A stretch of 59,007 bases of DNA from Tranzscheliella williamsii (GCA_023212725.1 JALBYF010000091.1:1-59007); one strand, 5' to 3'; counted from the first letter of the stretch, positions 38,983 to 51,051 are shown. The notes: a model not told the origin generated them from the letters alone. Translations and numbers: made by a program.

Positions 38983-41577
38983 TCAGAATGTGGCGCTGCT
39001 CGCCGAGCTGAATCGAGCCGGCACTGTTCTTCGCGGTACGTAGACCCGCAGGACCGTACCATCAAACTCAGCTTTGACGTTCTTCAGATCGCACTCCTTG
39101 TCCGGAAACGTGATGCGCCGTTCAAAGTGTCCACCGCCTTCAGCGTCCCACTTGTCTGCTACAATGTGCAGCGTCCGGTGGTGCTTGTGTTGCTTAGTAG
39201 CCAGGGTGATGCAATCTAGAGAGAATCCTGGCAAACGCGTGATCAGCGTGTACATCGACTTGTCCGTCTCGATTACCAGATCCGTCTCCGGAGGCGCAGG
39301 TCGATGGTCCAAAAACGGTAGAGCGGGCGGGCTCTGCGGGGTGGTGACGCTGCACGAAGAAGTTCGTGCCTTCATCGGCGCACCATTCTCCGTTGGTCGC
39401 CCCGTCTCATCCGTTCTCGCAACACCCTCTGGCGATGTCACCGGTCGAGCATGACTCTCCGGGATTAACAAGGTCTGTTTGGGCGTTCTTGTGGTTGTCG
39501 TAGTCGCCATGACGCCGTCCAGAGTCGCCTGCACCACGCTGTCCGATGTTTCGGCGAATTTTCCAGCGGTAGGAACCTTGATCTCAACTTCCGAAGCGCA
39601 CGACACCGTCGACGCAGATGAGCCGTCAGCCCGATCAGCGTCCGAAGCCGACGCTTCGGCTGAAATCAAGGATGGCGGCTGACCAAGACGGCTGGTCGGC
39701 CAACTTTCGCGCTCACTGAGGTCTTCTTCCAGCGAGGTGTGAGAAATGGCGGGGGCCATAATCTGCGATCCTGTAAAACCAAGTCCGGGCGGACCGCTCG
39801 ACGACGCGTCAGCCTTTCCAGCGGGCGGTGAGCAACGCGCTCGCCGCACTCCTTGTACCGATGCTAGCATCGATCTTACGGCAGACCGCGTCGAACTGCT
39901 GGGCTCAACGCTCGAAAAGCTAGAGTGGCGCGGTGCACCAGCCTGTGAAGCGGACATGGTCGCCAACTTTTTGTTGCCACCAAGTGCGTGCAGCGCGAAG
40001 TAGGGCCCGCGGCGATCGAGGCCGTCTAGCGAAGCAGGAGAATTTAGCTGAGCAGACAGCGAAGGCGACTGCATAGCGACGAGATCGCCAAGGCCTCCTA
40101 GACTTGCGTCATCCACGCCAGTAGCTCTTGAAATATGATAGCGGTCCGAATCCGCAAGAAGGCTCCGCCAGCTATCAGAGCTTTGGCGATCACAAAATTG
40201 CGGGCTTGACGATCTCGGAGCATGCATAGACAGGGCCGAGTAACCACTGATGGCACTGCTGAACGAGGTCCGAGCCGTGTCAAAAGAACGTATCGAAGCA
40301 CCGTCATTGTTGGCGGCATTCAAAGCAGCTTCATCGTCAAGCTGTTGCATGGCAGACGGGCGAAGGCTCTGTGGAGATACAGAGCGGATCGACGTGCCCG
40401 CTCTCGACATGCCCTCTGATACAAAGTATGGATCGTGCTCTGGTAGTAGAGAACGCCATGAGTCAGGACTGACCATGCCACGGCGATTCACTTCTGTTTC
40501 GTTAGCCTTAGACGTCTCTTCCGAAATAGCTTCGCGCGTTGACGTCTTCGGAGAAAATGCTTTACCCGACATTGCCTGTGCTACACTAGGCAGAGCAGTT
40601 TCGGAGAGAACGGCGCTGGCGGGCCGTTCGGGAGAGATCTGCATCGTTGTCATATCGGGGATGTGCACCGGCCAGCCAACGTCGATTGCGGTGTCCGGGG
40701 ACAAATCGGCAGAAGCTGGAGAAGGCTTGGCAGTAGCGGTGGTTGCTGACGAGGACAGACGCTCAAGTTTGGCCGGCCGTTGCGAGACGAGTTTGTCCAG
40801 AGACGACAAGTGTCCAGGCAGCATGTATTCTGACTGCTGCTCAAGCGACTGAATTTGTTCCTTGCTAGGAAGATGCGATGATCTATCCTGGTGCAAGGTA
40901 TCAGACTCGTAAGTGCTCTCGTCGTCGTAAGGCCATGCTTGGTGGACATTCTCCGGTGTTGACAGTTCGCTGGTGCGCCCGCTATCTGCCGAAGAGATCG
41001 AGAGGCGCGGAGCGGTGGCACCCACGTTTAAGAGCGTGGAACCGTAAGACGTGGACGAACCAGTGTCGTCACGATCGTCGTGCGGTGTGGAGGAGTCACT
41101 ATAGCGTTGCTGTCGGTGGAACGAAGCGGTAGAGGGAGCTAGCGATGCATAGTTGGCAGCTTGTTGAAGAGCCTCCATCTGCGTGCTTTTGACACCATGC
41201 AACGGCTGCGACTGACTAGTTCGAGGTAGCGATGCGATGAAGGCAGGGTCAAGGGAATTGCCCAATGAGGTTGGGTCATTGACACTGCTAGTGTTATCCC
41301 CTGAAGCCGGGTAGGCCGGTCTCTCCATGAACGCCTGACGTGGTAGACCAGTTGGGTCAATACACGCTGGTGATCGAGACCTTGCCTTGTCAAGATGGCG
41401 ACTATGGTAGGGATCCAAGAGAGAATGATGATCTGGAGGGTTCGACCAATGAGCGAAATGTGTAGAGAGGGAAGACTGCGACGATAGCGTCGATCGGACA
41501 GAGTCGTGATCAGAAAGGGAAGGAACGGACTCCACCGTTGAGGGATGTGATCCGTGGCTTTCGGCACTGTTCGGCAT
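38983..41577 (-). CDS. Long disordered protein with C-terminal alpha-crystallin/HSP20 domain
   Basis: This single-exon protein has 864 residues. The first 760 or so are low-complexity: rich in Ser, Thr, Pro, Ala, with many short SRS and SPxS-like motifs such as PDSWRSLLPEHDPYFVSEG and SDSWRSLLADSDRYHISRA, two versions of one internal repeat (about residues 372-390 and 460-480). The last 100 residues form a small alpha-crystallin/HSP20-like beta-sandwich: DLVIETDKSMYTLITRLPGF, ERRITFPDKECDLKNVKAEF and GTVLRVYVPRR. Small heat-shock domains bind unfolded protein or act in assembly. This domain order, a giant disordered N-terminus plus one ACD, is known only from hypothetical fungal proteins. Function is unknown. 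Confidence 0.8.
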   Translation of the reverse strand: MPNSAESHGSHPSTVESVPSLSDHDSVRSTLSSQSSLSTHFAHWSNPPDHHSLLDPYHSRHLDKARSRSPACIDPTGLPRQAFMERPAYPASGDNTSSVNDPTSLGNSLDPAFIASLPRTSQSQPLHGVKSTQMEALQQAANYASLAPSTASFHRQQRYSDSSTPHDDRDDTGSSTSYGSTLLNVGATAPRLSISSADSGRTSELSTPENVHQAWPYDDESTYESDTLHQDRSSHLPSKEQIQSLEQQSEYMLPGHLSSLDKLVSQRPAKLERLSSSATTATAKPSPASADLSPDTAIDVGWPVHIPDMTTMQISPERPASAVLSETALPSVAQAMSGKAFSPKTSTREAISEETSKANETEVNRRGMVSPDSWRSLLPEHDPYFVSEGMSRAGTSIRSVSPQSLRPSAMQQLDDEAALNAANNDGASIRSFDTARTSFSSAISGYSALSMHAPRSSSPQFCDRQSSDSWRSLLADSDRYHISRATGVDDASLGGLGDLVAMQSPSLSAQLNSPASLDGLDRRGPYFALHALGGNKKLATMSASQAGAPRHSSFSSVEPSSSTRSAVRSMLASVQGVRRARCSPPAGKADASSSGPPGLGFTGSQIMAPAISHTSLEEDLSERESWPTSRLGQPPSLISAEASASDADRADGSSASTVSCASEVEIKVPTAGKFAETSDSVVQATLDGVMATTTTTRTPKQTLLIPESHARPVTSPEGVARTDETGRPTENGAPMKARTSSCSVTTPQSPPALPFLDHRPAPPETDLVIETDKSMYTLITRLPGFSLDCITLATKQHKHHRTLHIVADKWDAEGGGHFERRITFPDKECDLKNVKAEFDGTVLRVYVPRRTVPARFSSASSATF

Positions 41578-44500
41578 TGCTGTGAGTCGTGCCTAGCAGC
41601 CCCCCTAGAATACGAAGCTGAAGTGAATGCCACTTGGTGGAAGTAGAGCAGGCAGCTGAAAATCGCTGACGATCAATCGTACATCAGAGGGCAGGAAGAT
41701 TCGCCATGATACCGATTTGGTTCAATGAGATGAAGCGGTGGTACTAGTGCAGAAATTGCAAAGCACCGAGACCAGATTGGCGCAACCGGAGCGACAGTGC
41801 AGACTGAAATTGATGAAGCCTATGACGTAGGCGAGCAATGGAGGAAGAGGAGTAATCTGCAACTTCAACGGCACTGAATTGTGCTAGTAAAAGAACTGGC
41901 AACAAGTCGGTCACAGGATCTGGATGGCGACGAATGGCGAATCGCAGCTAAATGTGCGATAGCTGGCTTGGCAAATGGTCGTCGACCAAGCTACACTGTG
42001 AGACGAATGAGGAGAAATTGGGCGATGCAATGCTGGCCGCTACTATGTATGTTTGAGAGTTTTGCAGGGCGACAATTGATGTCTAAGCAGCCAACGGTAT
42101 GGTATCTTGGGATCTGCAGAATGGCGATGAGCGGGATGAAGGATTGAACGAGAAACTGAAATGAGAGGCGGAAACCTATCGACCTCAATTGGATGCTATA
42201 GAAGATGCGAAAGAGGCTAAGAAGGTATGCTGAGGGGTTTCCTTGTTACTGTAAATGGCGAGTGGCGAGGATATGGAGGTGCGCAGGCTAAGCGTAGACA
42301 GTGAGGAGTGCCAACGAATGTCGAGGGGCAATGACGAGGACAAAGGTTTGTGTGCGGCCACAAAGACGAGCGCAGCCAGATTCAGGTTACAGTCGGGACT
42401 CTAAGCCTGAAGGCCAAGCAAGGCGCAGGCGAACCAAAAAAGAAGCGCACTGCAAGGCTTGGCTCCCGCTCAGTCGAAATGGCGAGGCATATAGGAGAAC
42501 TTAAAGAAGTGATCCAAAGAAAAGCTAACCGGGTAGGCGAAAGAGCGGCTACGCCACAGGTTGACCTGCGTCAAGCTTACAGCGTTCGACCCGACGCTGA
42601 GGTCAGCGCTCGCGCACAACACATGGAGGCTCAAATCCTGCGTTAGTGTAGCAGCCGTCCTGTTGGATTCAACTCCGATCGTAAATCCGAACGCAACCGC
42701 ACCGAAACGCCTTTTCTTTCGCCTTTCTCTTGGACTGTCGGTGCCCCGAGTCAGCCGCAGACAACCACTACAGGTGCCAGTTGCAACGAAGACAGCCGAA
42801 AGGGGACGGGGTAGATGTCAGAGTGGGTTGGCGGTGACTTGATGTTTCCACTGCGGATGCTACGCTCAGACCCTAGGCGAACCAAGTTTGCGTTCGTCTT
42901 CCAGACGAAAGAAAAGAGATGCATAACAATGGCGCATTCACTCGCGAGGTAATGGACATAAGCGAACCACACGGTTGCAAGATGACGACATCCCCGCGCT
43001 ATTTCCTGCGCGCGCGAGTTGCCCAAAGCCAATTGAATGCGTCGTCCAAACTCGTCTTTGCCAGAGGTGGGTTGCACCCTTAGCGGAATGCCACCGCCTT
43101 CCATAAACCCTAACAGTTTCGATTCGGTTCGGATAACTGGCCGTGCGGCTGACTTGGTAAAATGCGGACCTTTCGTTGAACACTTTGCTGGCGCGTCATC
43201 AAAGGAGTCAACGTGATTTTAGGTTGGCCCAACAGTGAAGCGACAGAAGAGGTTGGGTTGTGGGAACTTGTCCATTACCCTGCGCATGTGCAAACCTTCA
43301 ACGAAATGGAACGGAACGGCTCATGCCTCGGCAATGAACAGTCATTGCCTATGACGACCTGGCGAGTCCATCCTCATTGGCAAGACGTCGTAATACCAGC
43401 TTGCGACTGCCATTGTGATTGCTCGGGGACTTGGTTTGAGAGCAGGTCAATGGCGCTGATGTGGGCCGGTAGGGAGTGTTTGTGGGCTGCGTCTACGTCA
43501 ACGGTGCGCGTGGATCGGCATGCCGTCTTGTGACTAGCTAAGTCGCCGTTCGGTGACAACCATCTACTACACAGATATGACTGGCCCGCAAGAGCCCGTG
43601 AGCTCTTGATTCTACACAAGCTTCCGTTCGAGCAGCAACGAGGGAGATGACGGGCTGTCGCGTGAATCATGCGATGCTCTTAAACATCTAACGATGCCCA
43701 CGACACAAGCGAAAGTCCCTATGCGCTCGATGTACTATCACGCACATCCACGCCAAAGCAGACAAGTCTGAACGGTACAAGGCTTGCCGACAAAGCCAAC
43801 AAGCTACTGGGCATGCGGCAGGATGGTGAGACCGCACCCTTCGCCAGCGCAACGAGCTTGCATCTGGCGATTCGGCGCCCAAGCAAGGCGACTTGTCACC
43901 CTTTATCCGAACGCTTTAGCCATGCAGATCCAGTTAGTGCACTCGCGTAGCCATGAGACGAGTCAACAGTCACGTTGATATAGTCAAACCACCGTCAGCC
44001 ATTTGCGCGAAGAGTTAACTGGCAGATCCACGCATCGAGACGGTATAGCGTGTTGTGATATCCAAGGCTTAGCTTGTCGACGAGGGGGTCAGAGGCCACA
44101 GCTTCCCTACCCTGGCATTCGCCCAAGGCCTAAATATTGATTTGTCGGATCGTCCGGCTGTTTTCCTCAAATGCGGTGTTTTCTCGGAAAGCATTCCGAC
44201 GGTCAGCTAGCTGCACATCGGGCAACCGGCCAAGAAGCGAAGTGGAATTGTGATTGTAATAGCAGAGCTGCCGAGTCCAAGTTGCTTCCCTGTTCCACTC
44301 TGAGCCTTCCGTCGCTGAAGACTTTGAAAGATCGGGACAGACATGCGCATACATACAAGACGAAAAAAAGCCGTGATGAAGGCAACAGCAGGTTCGCCGA
44401 AGCTTTCTACACAGTTCAACGCTGACGCGAAGGACGGCCCGGTTCCCGATGTTGGAATAAACGGTCAGACAAAAACGCCGCAGCCGGGAAGCGGTTCAGG

Positions 44501-46919
44501 AGGTGCAGGCTCAGCTTGCTTGCGTATTCCTTGTAGGATGCTGCTGCCAATATACGATAGATATGGCTGCCCCTGAAGAGCCCGCCGCGGTAGGAGTCGG
44601 AGCAGAGGTGAACGAAAGAAACCGAGCCTCAGGAGACCAAAGAACCGAAACAAAGAATTTTCGTTGCCAGCCTGCAGCTCAGTGCGAGGCGTGCAGATGT
44701 GCACCTGCAGGCTTCAAGGCTGATAATTCATTGGTCAGTATACCCCGGCACAGTCAGCCCTGCATGTCGTCGCAGGAAGAGCGGACAAGATCAGATACAG
44801 AGCGTTCGACCAACAGAGAGGCGCAGCGATGCAGAACCTGTTCAGAAGTGTGGGAGGGGGCTCGTGATTGGCTCGTCGGCCACCAATCGGTCTGGCGAGA
44901 GCAGGCTCGCACCGGCGATCACAAGTCACAGTGGCTTACCTGTCCGTAAGCTTTCCACGTTCCCCTGCCATGGTGAGACACTCCAAAGCCGCTTTCCGTG
45001 CAAAGGTAACGTGCAGACAGACTGCAGCACGAGCAACGAAAACAGATGGATCGTCATTTTCCCGGCTTCGACTGCTGCGAAGATGTATCGGTCGAACTTT
45101 TACCAGCAAAGCGACGCCTGAAGCAGCGCCCAGCGGACTGTTTTGATTCGTCTAAGACGCTCCGACGAAGGATGCGAAAAGATTCTGGTTCGTCGCTGTG
45201 TGTCAGGGCTAGCTGCAAAACACGTCGCATCCTATCGCTCTGGCTTGCTGGCAGCTCGGCCGAAGGTGGGTTGCATGAGCAGGATTGAACCCGAGCTGGA
45301 TGCGTATCGTCAAACCTGCAGGAAGGCCCCAGGGTCTGCACCACACGCGGAGCGGAGCCTGAATAGGCAAACAGGTTCAAAGATTTGCGGGACCATTGCG
45401 CTTGACATGAAAGTTGGAATCTTTTAGCTCATTTTAACGCGCGTTTCTCCGGTCAAAGCCTGTAGGTCTCGTTGATGGTGATGATCACGGCGGCCCCAAT
45501 TAAAGATCTGTATCTTCCCTTGAAGATTGTATGTCCAAAGCGGCCATGCTTTTCTGCCAGTTGGATACTTCCAATCTGATCCGCTCTGGGCTCAAGCTGC
45601 CCTTTTGCGGCGGTGTCAGATCGTATGGTGATCAAGCCTCCGAAGAAAGGCTCCAAAGTGTTCTCTAGGACGCACGGAAACGTACTAGCTAGGGGGCTCA
45701 AAAACAAGCTCGTATGGGCAGGTGCCGCTTGATGGCAGGTTCAGCCGCGCTGCAACGTCGGTCGTGCGAGTTCGCGCTGGCTTCTTGCGAGGAGGGTTCG
45801 GCGTGTGAGCGTCAAAGCTACGCGGAATCATGGATGCAAGTGGTACCCCTAATGGCTAGGCAGGCTCCGCGATTCATTGTTCTAGCATCCCCGATCTCTT
45901 TACCAGACGCGTAGCCTAGTGACTAACACTAACTCAAGCATGGTTAACCTGCTTTCACTTGAGCTCCGCCATTCCGATATCCACACTGGCAGCTGATATA
46001 GGGTCTTTCTATGGTAATATGCCGTTCTGCAGCCAGTTGTCACCGGAATCGGGTCATCGCCAACCGAGTCGTGCTCAGCTGCTCTGTTTGTAATCCACCA
46101 GCAGCGGACCGGCGTTGATCCCGTACGGCTCTTGCCCTCGCATCCTCCATTCCGAGAGCGCATATGCGAGACGAGACATTGTCTGCCATCCGTGAGCATA
46201 CCTTGATACAGAGCACCACCGCCAACAGCCTAATGGAAGGTCGCTTGGCTGGTTCAATACTGATCGGTAGTTGCGGTGTGCCTTGGCCGGCCCACACTCT
46301 ACGCCCACCCCCCAAGCCATGTTTTCCTGCTCACCACTTTCGGCACCTTTTTACCATGGCGAACGGCGTGCCAGATGTCTCAATTCCGTCTTGAGATTGG
46401 GCTTTGGCATGTGGTCAAAAGCCACGTCTACCAAGTCGTAGTTGTTAGACAAAGCATCGGCCAACCTCGATCGGGCTGTTGGTGAGGACGCAGCGCTCTC
46501 GATCGGTGATCACGTTGTCACCAGCCAACGGAAAGTCGAAGCTCATCGCTGCCAATAAGCTCACATCGTTATCCTGGATTTCGACAAAAAGCTACGGCTT
46601 GGCTTCAAACGGCAGAGCAGCACACTCCTCCTCCACGCGCAAGGAGGTGCAAAAGGGCGTGCAACCAAGCGGTTTGGCCGCTTTCACCTGCTATGGCAGA
46701 GAAATCAGCTGCGGATGGGCAAGTGTCGATCGCATGTAGCCAAAGGATGGCAGCTTCCTCCACTGCCTGTAGATGGTCAAGCAAAAGTGATTGCCGTAAA
46801 GGGCTAGAAGTACAAAAGTAATACATGCTGGGAGCTTGCCCAAGTGTGGGACTGCAAATGTAGCGTTGAGAAGCCGAGAGAAGCCCCGTAATAGCTGAAT
46901 GTGTAAGGTGCGGGAAATG
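41578..46919. other. About 5.3 kb gene-poor region
   Basis: No frame longer than about 150 codons occurs here and none has a recognisable domain. By eye the GC content is lower than in the coding regions on either side, and stops are frequent in all six frames. Part of it must be the promoter and leader of the alpha-crystallin gene. I looked for tRNA arms, LTRs, tandem arrays and spliced genes and found none I can defend. It may hold non-coding RNA, regulatory DNA or old, eroded mobile DNA. Confidence 0.55.
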
Positions 46920-47324
46920 CTACTTCTTCTTGCCTTTCATGGCGGCTCGTCGACCCTCGCCTAATGATGAAGCAGAGCGAAGCAACGTCAGCTAGCCGTA
47001 GCAAAGTGGGAACGGAGCTGCGCCATTGAGGCTGAACTTACCCTTCTTCGGAGGTCCTTTGCCGAGCATCTTCTTCCGCTCAACATCCTTCAACCGTTGG
47101 ATCTCACGCACGTCCATTAGCGGCGGCAGACTTGGCACCAGCTTGGACAGTGCTTTGAGATTTAACGTTGGCGGGTAGTATGTCAGCATCGATGGGCCGA
47201 CCAGCCGTTTCTTCAGATACTTGGCCCCCGACCTGGCTTGCGTTGGATTATAGGCCGTGCCAAACACTTTGGCTTGCAGCGACCTCAGCGACGAGAGTGC
47301 GCTTGAAGAGGGTCCGACCTTCAT
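46920..47324 (-). CDS. RSM27: Mitochondrial small-subunit ribosomal protein mS33 (Rsm27)
   Basis: Exons 47324-47042 and 46960-46920 (transcript order) encode 107 residues. The intron is 81 bases with donor GTAAGT and acceptor CATTAG; the second exon is only 41 bases. The ATG at 47324 is used, because the frame further up starts at GTG. The protein matches the mS33 family: LQAKVFGTAYNPTQARSG, then KYLKKRLVGPSMLTYYPP and the C-terminal KMLGKGPPKKGEG core joined across the intron, ending in a basic MKGKKK tail. It acts in the mitochondrial 37S ribosomal subunit; a short N-terminal helix may be the targeting signal. It is divergent from the metacaspase gene. Confidence 0.88.
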
Positions 47325-47666
47325 ATTCACGGATCGCAGCCTCTGCTATCCCACTTTGCGCAAGCGTCGTTCCTGTTCGTGTTGTAGTGTGGACAGACGG
47401 TCTGGCAAAGCAGCATGCAAGATGAGGTACAGCTAAAAGACGAAAAGTTGCAAGCGCAAGTAGAGTTGTTCTTCGTGACCGTGATCACGTGCCAAGGGAG
47501 CCCCGCCTCAAATTTCCTTTCGCACGACACTTTTGCACCGCGGGCGGCTACGCCAATGTAGCAACGATGAATGCGGTGCACGAGCCTTATACAGCCGTCA
47601 GTGGACCTTGCTGAGCTCCTGTTGGATCATCATAACCGCCATCTCCAGCTAATCTTCTTCGTCGCC
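47325..47666. promoter_or_regulatory. Divergent promoter, mS33/metacaspase
   Basis: These 342 bases between two start codons must serve both genes. The sequence CGTGATCACGTGCC near 47480 contains an E-box-like CACGTG word. Nothing else stands out. Confidence 0.5.
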
Positions 47667-48954
47667 ATGTCGTACCCAGGCCAAGGCGGACATCACTATC
47701 AGCAGACACACGGAGGCGGGGGCGGCTTCCCCAATCCTGGACAAGGCTACGCTCAGCCTGGCTATGGGTAAGTTAGCATTCCTTCGCGCCCGGATGCCTC
47801 GCACGTGCTGACGCGCCAACCGGGACCTTTCAACAATGGTGCATAGGTATGGCGCGCCTCAGGCGCCTCCACCGATGGGCTATCCAGGTGGCGGCGGTGG
47901 ATACGGAGCACCTCCACCTCCGCCACAAGGCGGGTTCCAGGGCGGATACGGATACGGCCGTCCCACTGGACCTGTCGGGCCGCAGGAGTATGCCTCCAGC
48001 AACATCCACTACCAGCCCCAAGGAGGTATGATGGGCAACCAGAGATACGAATACTCGTCGATGCAGGGCAAGCGCAAAGCGTTGCTGATCGGTATCAACT
48101 ACTTCCGTCAGTCGGGCGAGTTGCGCGGATGCATCAATGATGTCAAGAATGTTAAGAATTTCCTTCTGCAGCGTGGATACAAGGAGGAGGACATGGTCGT
48201 CCTGACCGACGACCAGAGAGATCAGAGAAGCATACCTACGCGGCAGAACATGACGGCCGCCATGCACTGGCTCGTGCGTGGCGCTCAGCCAGGCGACGCC
48301 CTTTTCTTCCACTACTCCGGTCACGGAGGCCAGGCCAAGTCCACGCAGGGCGACGAAGCCGATGGCTACAACGAGACCATCATTCCCGTCGACTACCAGC
48401 AAGCAGGGCAGATGGAAGACGATGAACTCAACGCCATCATGGTTCGGCCCCTGCCCGTCGGCTGCCGTCTAACGGCCATTTTTGACTCGTGTCACTCGGG
48501 TACTGCGCTGGATCTGCCCTATGTCTACACCACGTCGGGCACCATCAAGGAACCGAATGTCATGGCAGGCGTTGGAAAGGGTCTCCTTCAAGGGGCAATG
48601 AGTTATGCGCGAGGCGACATTGGCGGCTTGCTCAAAGGCGTCATGTCCACTGCCTTGACGGCCAAGAATAGCAACTCGGCCGATGCCTTTACCAAGCAGA
48701 ACCGGTCGAGTGGTGCCGATGTCATCATGTTGTCCGGTTGCAAGGATGCGCAAACCTCGGCCGACGCTGTCGAGGCGGGCAAGGCTACCGGCGCTTGCTC
48801 CTACGCCTTCTTGACGGTCTTGAATCAGTACCCGCAGCTGACGTACAAGCAACTCCTGAATGCCGTCAGAGACGTGCTGGCGGCCAAGTATAGCCAGAAG
48901 CCACAGCTCTCTTCCTCACATCCGATCGACATGGATCTCCTCTTCGTGGTTTGA
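47667..48954 (+). CDS. MCA1: Metacaspase, 2 exons
   Basis: Exons 47667-47767 and 47847-48954 encode 402 residues; the 79-base intron has donor GTAAGT and acceptor CATAG. Residues 1-90 are Gly/Pro/Tyr/Gln-rich, like the prion-like prodomain of yeast Mca1. The p20 caspase-like domain begins at KRKALLIGINY. The catalytic dyad is His193 in HYSGHGGQ and Cys249 in DSCHSGTALDLPY. The p10 part follows (VIMLSGCKDAQTSAD and the end SHPIDMDLLFVV). Metacaspases cut after Arg/Lys, depend on calcium and act in protein quality control, aggregate clearance and regulated death. All key residues are intact. Confidence 0.96.
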
Positions 48955-49416
48955 TTTCGCTGCCCAGACTGTACTCGCTATCCCTTTTCCCTCCAGCCTT
49001 GCACAGACCAGCATTCTAGAGCAGGATTCTCGTCGACCAATACTATTACCTCGTCCCACCACAGATCTGGTGCATGTCCGTATGCCTATCGTGTATCCAT
49101 GATGGACGTAAGATTCTGTACAGCATGTCTCTGTTTTACTGTACTTTTTTGTATGAATTTCCTTAGGCCTTTCTAATCCGCTTTTTTGGTCCTTTTTATT
49201 GCACCGTTGCGTCATTTTTGTTTCGTTTTTGTGGTGTGTGACGTGAGCTGTCGGGATCTTGGAAGGGCGGTTGGGAAAGGACTACTGCGACATGTAGCAC
49301 CTTGCTTCTTGCCTTTCTTTCTCCTCGTCCCGCCACACACACCTCCGCAGCTGTTGGCCCAGCGCACAACCCAGCGCAGCAGGAGCCTTTGCTGATTTCT
49401 GAGAGCTTCTGGCGTC
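48955..49416. promoter_or_regulatory. Spacer before the MBOAT gene
   Basis: This gap includes the metacaspase 3' end (AT-rich stretch near 49130-49230 with several T runs) and the promoter of the acyltransferase. No gene is seen. Confidence 0.45.
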
Positions 49417-51051
49417 ATGGCGTTGCTAGATCCGGTCTTCCAGCCCGTCGCCGACGCGGCGGGAGCACCTGTCGACTATATCAAGCTCGTCGTCTGCCTG
49501 CTCGTCTCTTCTCCACTGGCGGCCGTCTTCCCCTACCTGACGCGGCCGGCGCACAAGCATCTGTACAGCCTGCTGGTCTCCTTCGTATTCTTCATTCCCG
49601 TCCTCAGCCTTCATTCCGGCTTTTTGCAGCTGCTCGGTTCGGCGCTGCTCACCTACTACCTCTGCCTTTACCGGGTGGGAGGCAGCAAGGTGGGATGGCT
49701 CGTCTTCGGTCTGCAGATGGGCCACTTGACGCTCAATCATGCGCTTCGCAAATTCGGTGGCATCCCCCTCACCACCATCGAGATCACTTCTATGCAGATG
49801 GTCGCGGTGATGAATCTCTCTACGTTCGCCTGGGACTGCTACGACGGTCAGATCCGAACCGCCGAGCAATGCGACGATGCACAGAAGGCCACGCGCATCA
49901 CACAGATGCCCTCGCTGCTGGAGTTCCTTGGATATGTGTTTTACTTTCCCGGTGTCCTCATCGGGCCTTCGACCAAGTTCTGTGACTACCGAGCCTGGAG
50001 CAACGGATCGCTCTTCACTACGCCCAAGGGCAAGGAGAAGGCCAACGAAGGTCAGATCGTTCTACCCAAAGGCCGCATTCTGGCTGCCATCAAGGTGTTT
50101 GTAGCCGGCCTTGCGTTTATGGCCATCTACTCGGTGCTCGCTCCTGCGTACTCTTATGAGAAGCTCATTGGCCTTCACGGAGGCCTCAAGGGGTACGCGT
50201 GGTACGAAAAGATCCTCTTTGTCCAAGTGGCCGGCTTTATGGCCCGGACCAAGTACTATGGCATCTGGTCGCTCACCGATGCAGCGTGCATCCTGTCGGG
50301 GCTCGGCTACAACGGCGTCAATGCAAAAACCGGCAAGACGCGCTGGAATCGATGCCGAAACGTCGACATCCCCAAGATCGAGTTTGCCAACAACTGGAAG
50401 GAGCTGCTGGATCACTGGAACATGAACACCAACGTCTGGCTGCGGAACAACGTATACAAGCGCATCGCCCGTCCCGGCAAGAAACCGGGCTTTAAGACGA
50501 CGATGACTACCTTCTTCACTTCGGCATTCTGGCACGGGCTGGAGCCGGGCTACTACCTCTCCTTCGTCCTTGCCGGCTTTATGCAGAGTGCAGCCAAGAT
50601 GCTGCGCAAGCACGTGCGTCCTGTCTTTTTCGCACAGCCGAACGTGCCCAATCCGACGTTCTCAACCCTGTCCACCTACACGCCTTCGCAGCTGGTCTAC
50701 TGCGCTGCTTCGGTGGTGGTGTCGCAGATAACGCTCAACTATGCGGTCGCGCCGTTCATGCTGCTCGAGCTGCGGGCCTCGATCGCCGGCTGGAAGGCGG
50801 TCTACTTTTACGGACACATCATCACTTTTGCCGCCATCATCGCCTTCCAGAACGGCCTGGCCAAGGCGCTGGACCAGAGGAGCGGCAGGGTCAGTCGCAC
50901 CCCCCGCGGCGCCGGCCCGCGCCCAGATGCCTTCTCGTCAGGCTTCACCACCGACGCCGATTCCGACGTCGACCGGTCCCGCGACAAGAAGCAAGCGCTC
51001 AAGCAGGAGGCAGCTAACGTCACCGCTCTGGCGCCCGAGCCCATCTCCTAA
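49417..51051 (+). CDS. ALE1: MBOAT lysophospholipid acyltransferase (Ale1/LPT1 type)
   Basis: This single-exon protein has 544 residues and many transmembrane segments. The MBOAT motifs are clear: NNWKELLDHWNMNTNVWLRN with the conserved Asn region, and the catalytic His in FTSAFWHGLEPGYYLSF. The N-terminal half shows QMGHLTLNHALRK and EFLGYVFYFPGVLIGPSTKF, the usual WGYVF-type family pattern. Ale1 enzymes reacylate lysophosphatidylcholine and other lysolipids at the ER in the Lands cycle. The C-terminal 60 residues are soluble, charged and variable; no KKXX ER signal is visible. Confidence 0.95.
   Translation: MALLDPVFQPVADAAGAPVDYIKLVVCLLVSSPLAAVFPYLTRPAHKHLYSLLVSFVFFIPVLSLHSGFLQLLGSALLTYYLCLYRVGGSKVGWLVFGLQMGHLTLNHALRKFGGIPLTTIEITSMQMVAVMNLSTFAWDCYDGQIRTAEQCDDAQKATRITQMPSLLEFLGYVFYFPGVLIGPSTKFCDYRAWSNGSLFTTPKGKEKANEGQIVLPKGRILAAIKVFVAGLAFMAIYSVLAPAYSYEKLIGLHGGLKGYAWYEKILFVQVAGFMARTKYYGIWSLTDAACILSGLGYNGVNAKTGKTRWNRCRNVDIPKIEFANNWKELLDHWNMNTNVWLRNNVYKRIARPGKKPGFKTTMTTFFTSAFWHGLEPGYYLSFVLAGFMQSAAKMLRKHVRPVFFAQPNVPNPTFSTLSTYTPSQLVYCAASVVVSQITLNYAVAPFMLLELRASIAGWKAVYFYGHIITFAAIIAFQNGLAKALDQRSGRVSRTPRGAGPRPDAFSSGFTTDADSDVDRSRDKKQALKQEAANVTALAPEPIS

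Noticed and set aside
44503..45121. Overlapping 148- and 140-codon frames in the gene-poor region
   Set aside because: They overlap each other in different frames, show no domain and have poor codon use.
45270..45310. tRNA-like B box (GGGTTCAATCC on the minus strand)
   Set aside because: The flanking bases do not pair as a T stem and no matching A box or acceptor stem was found.
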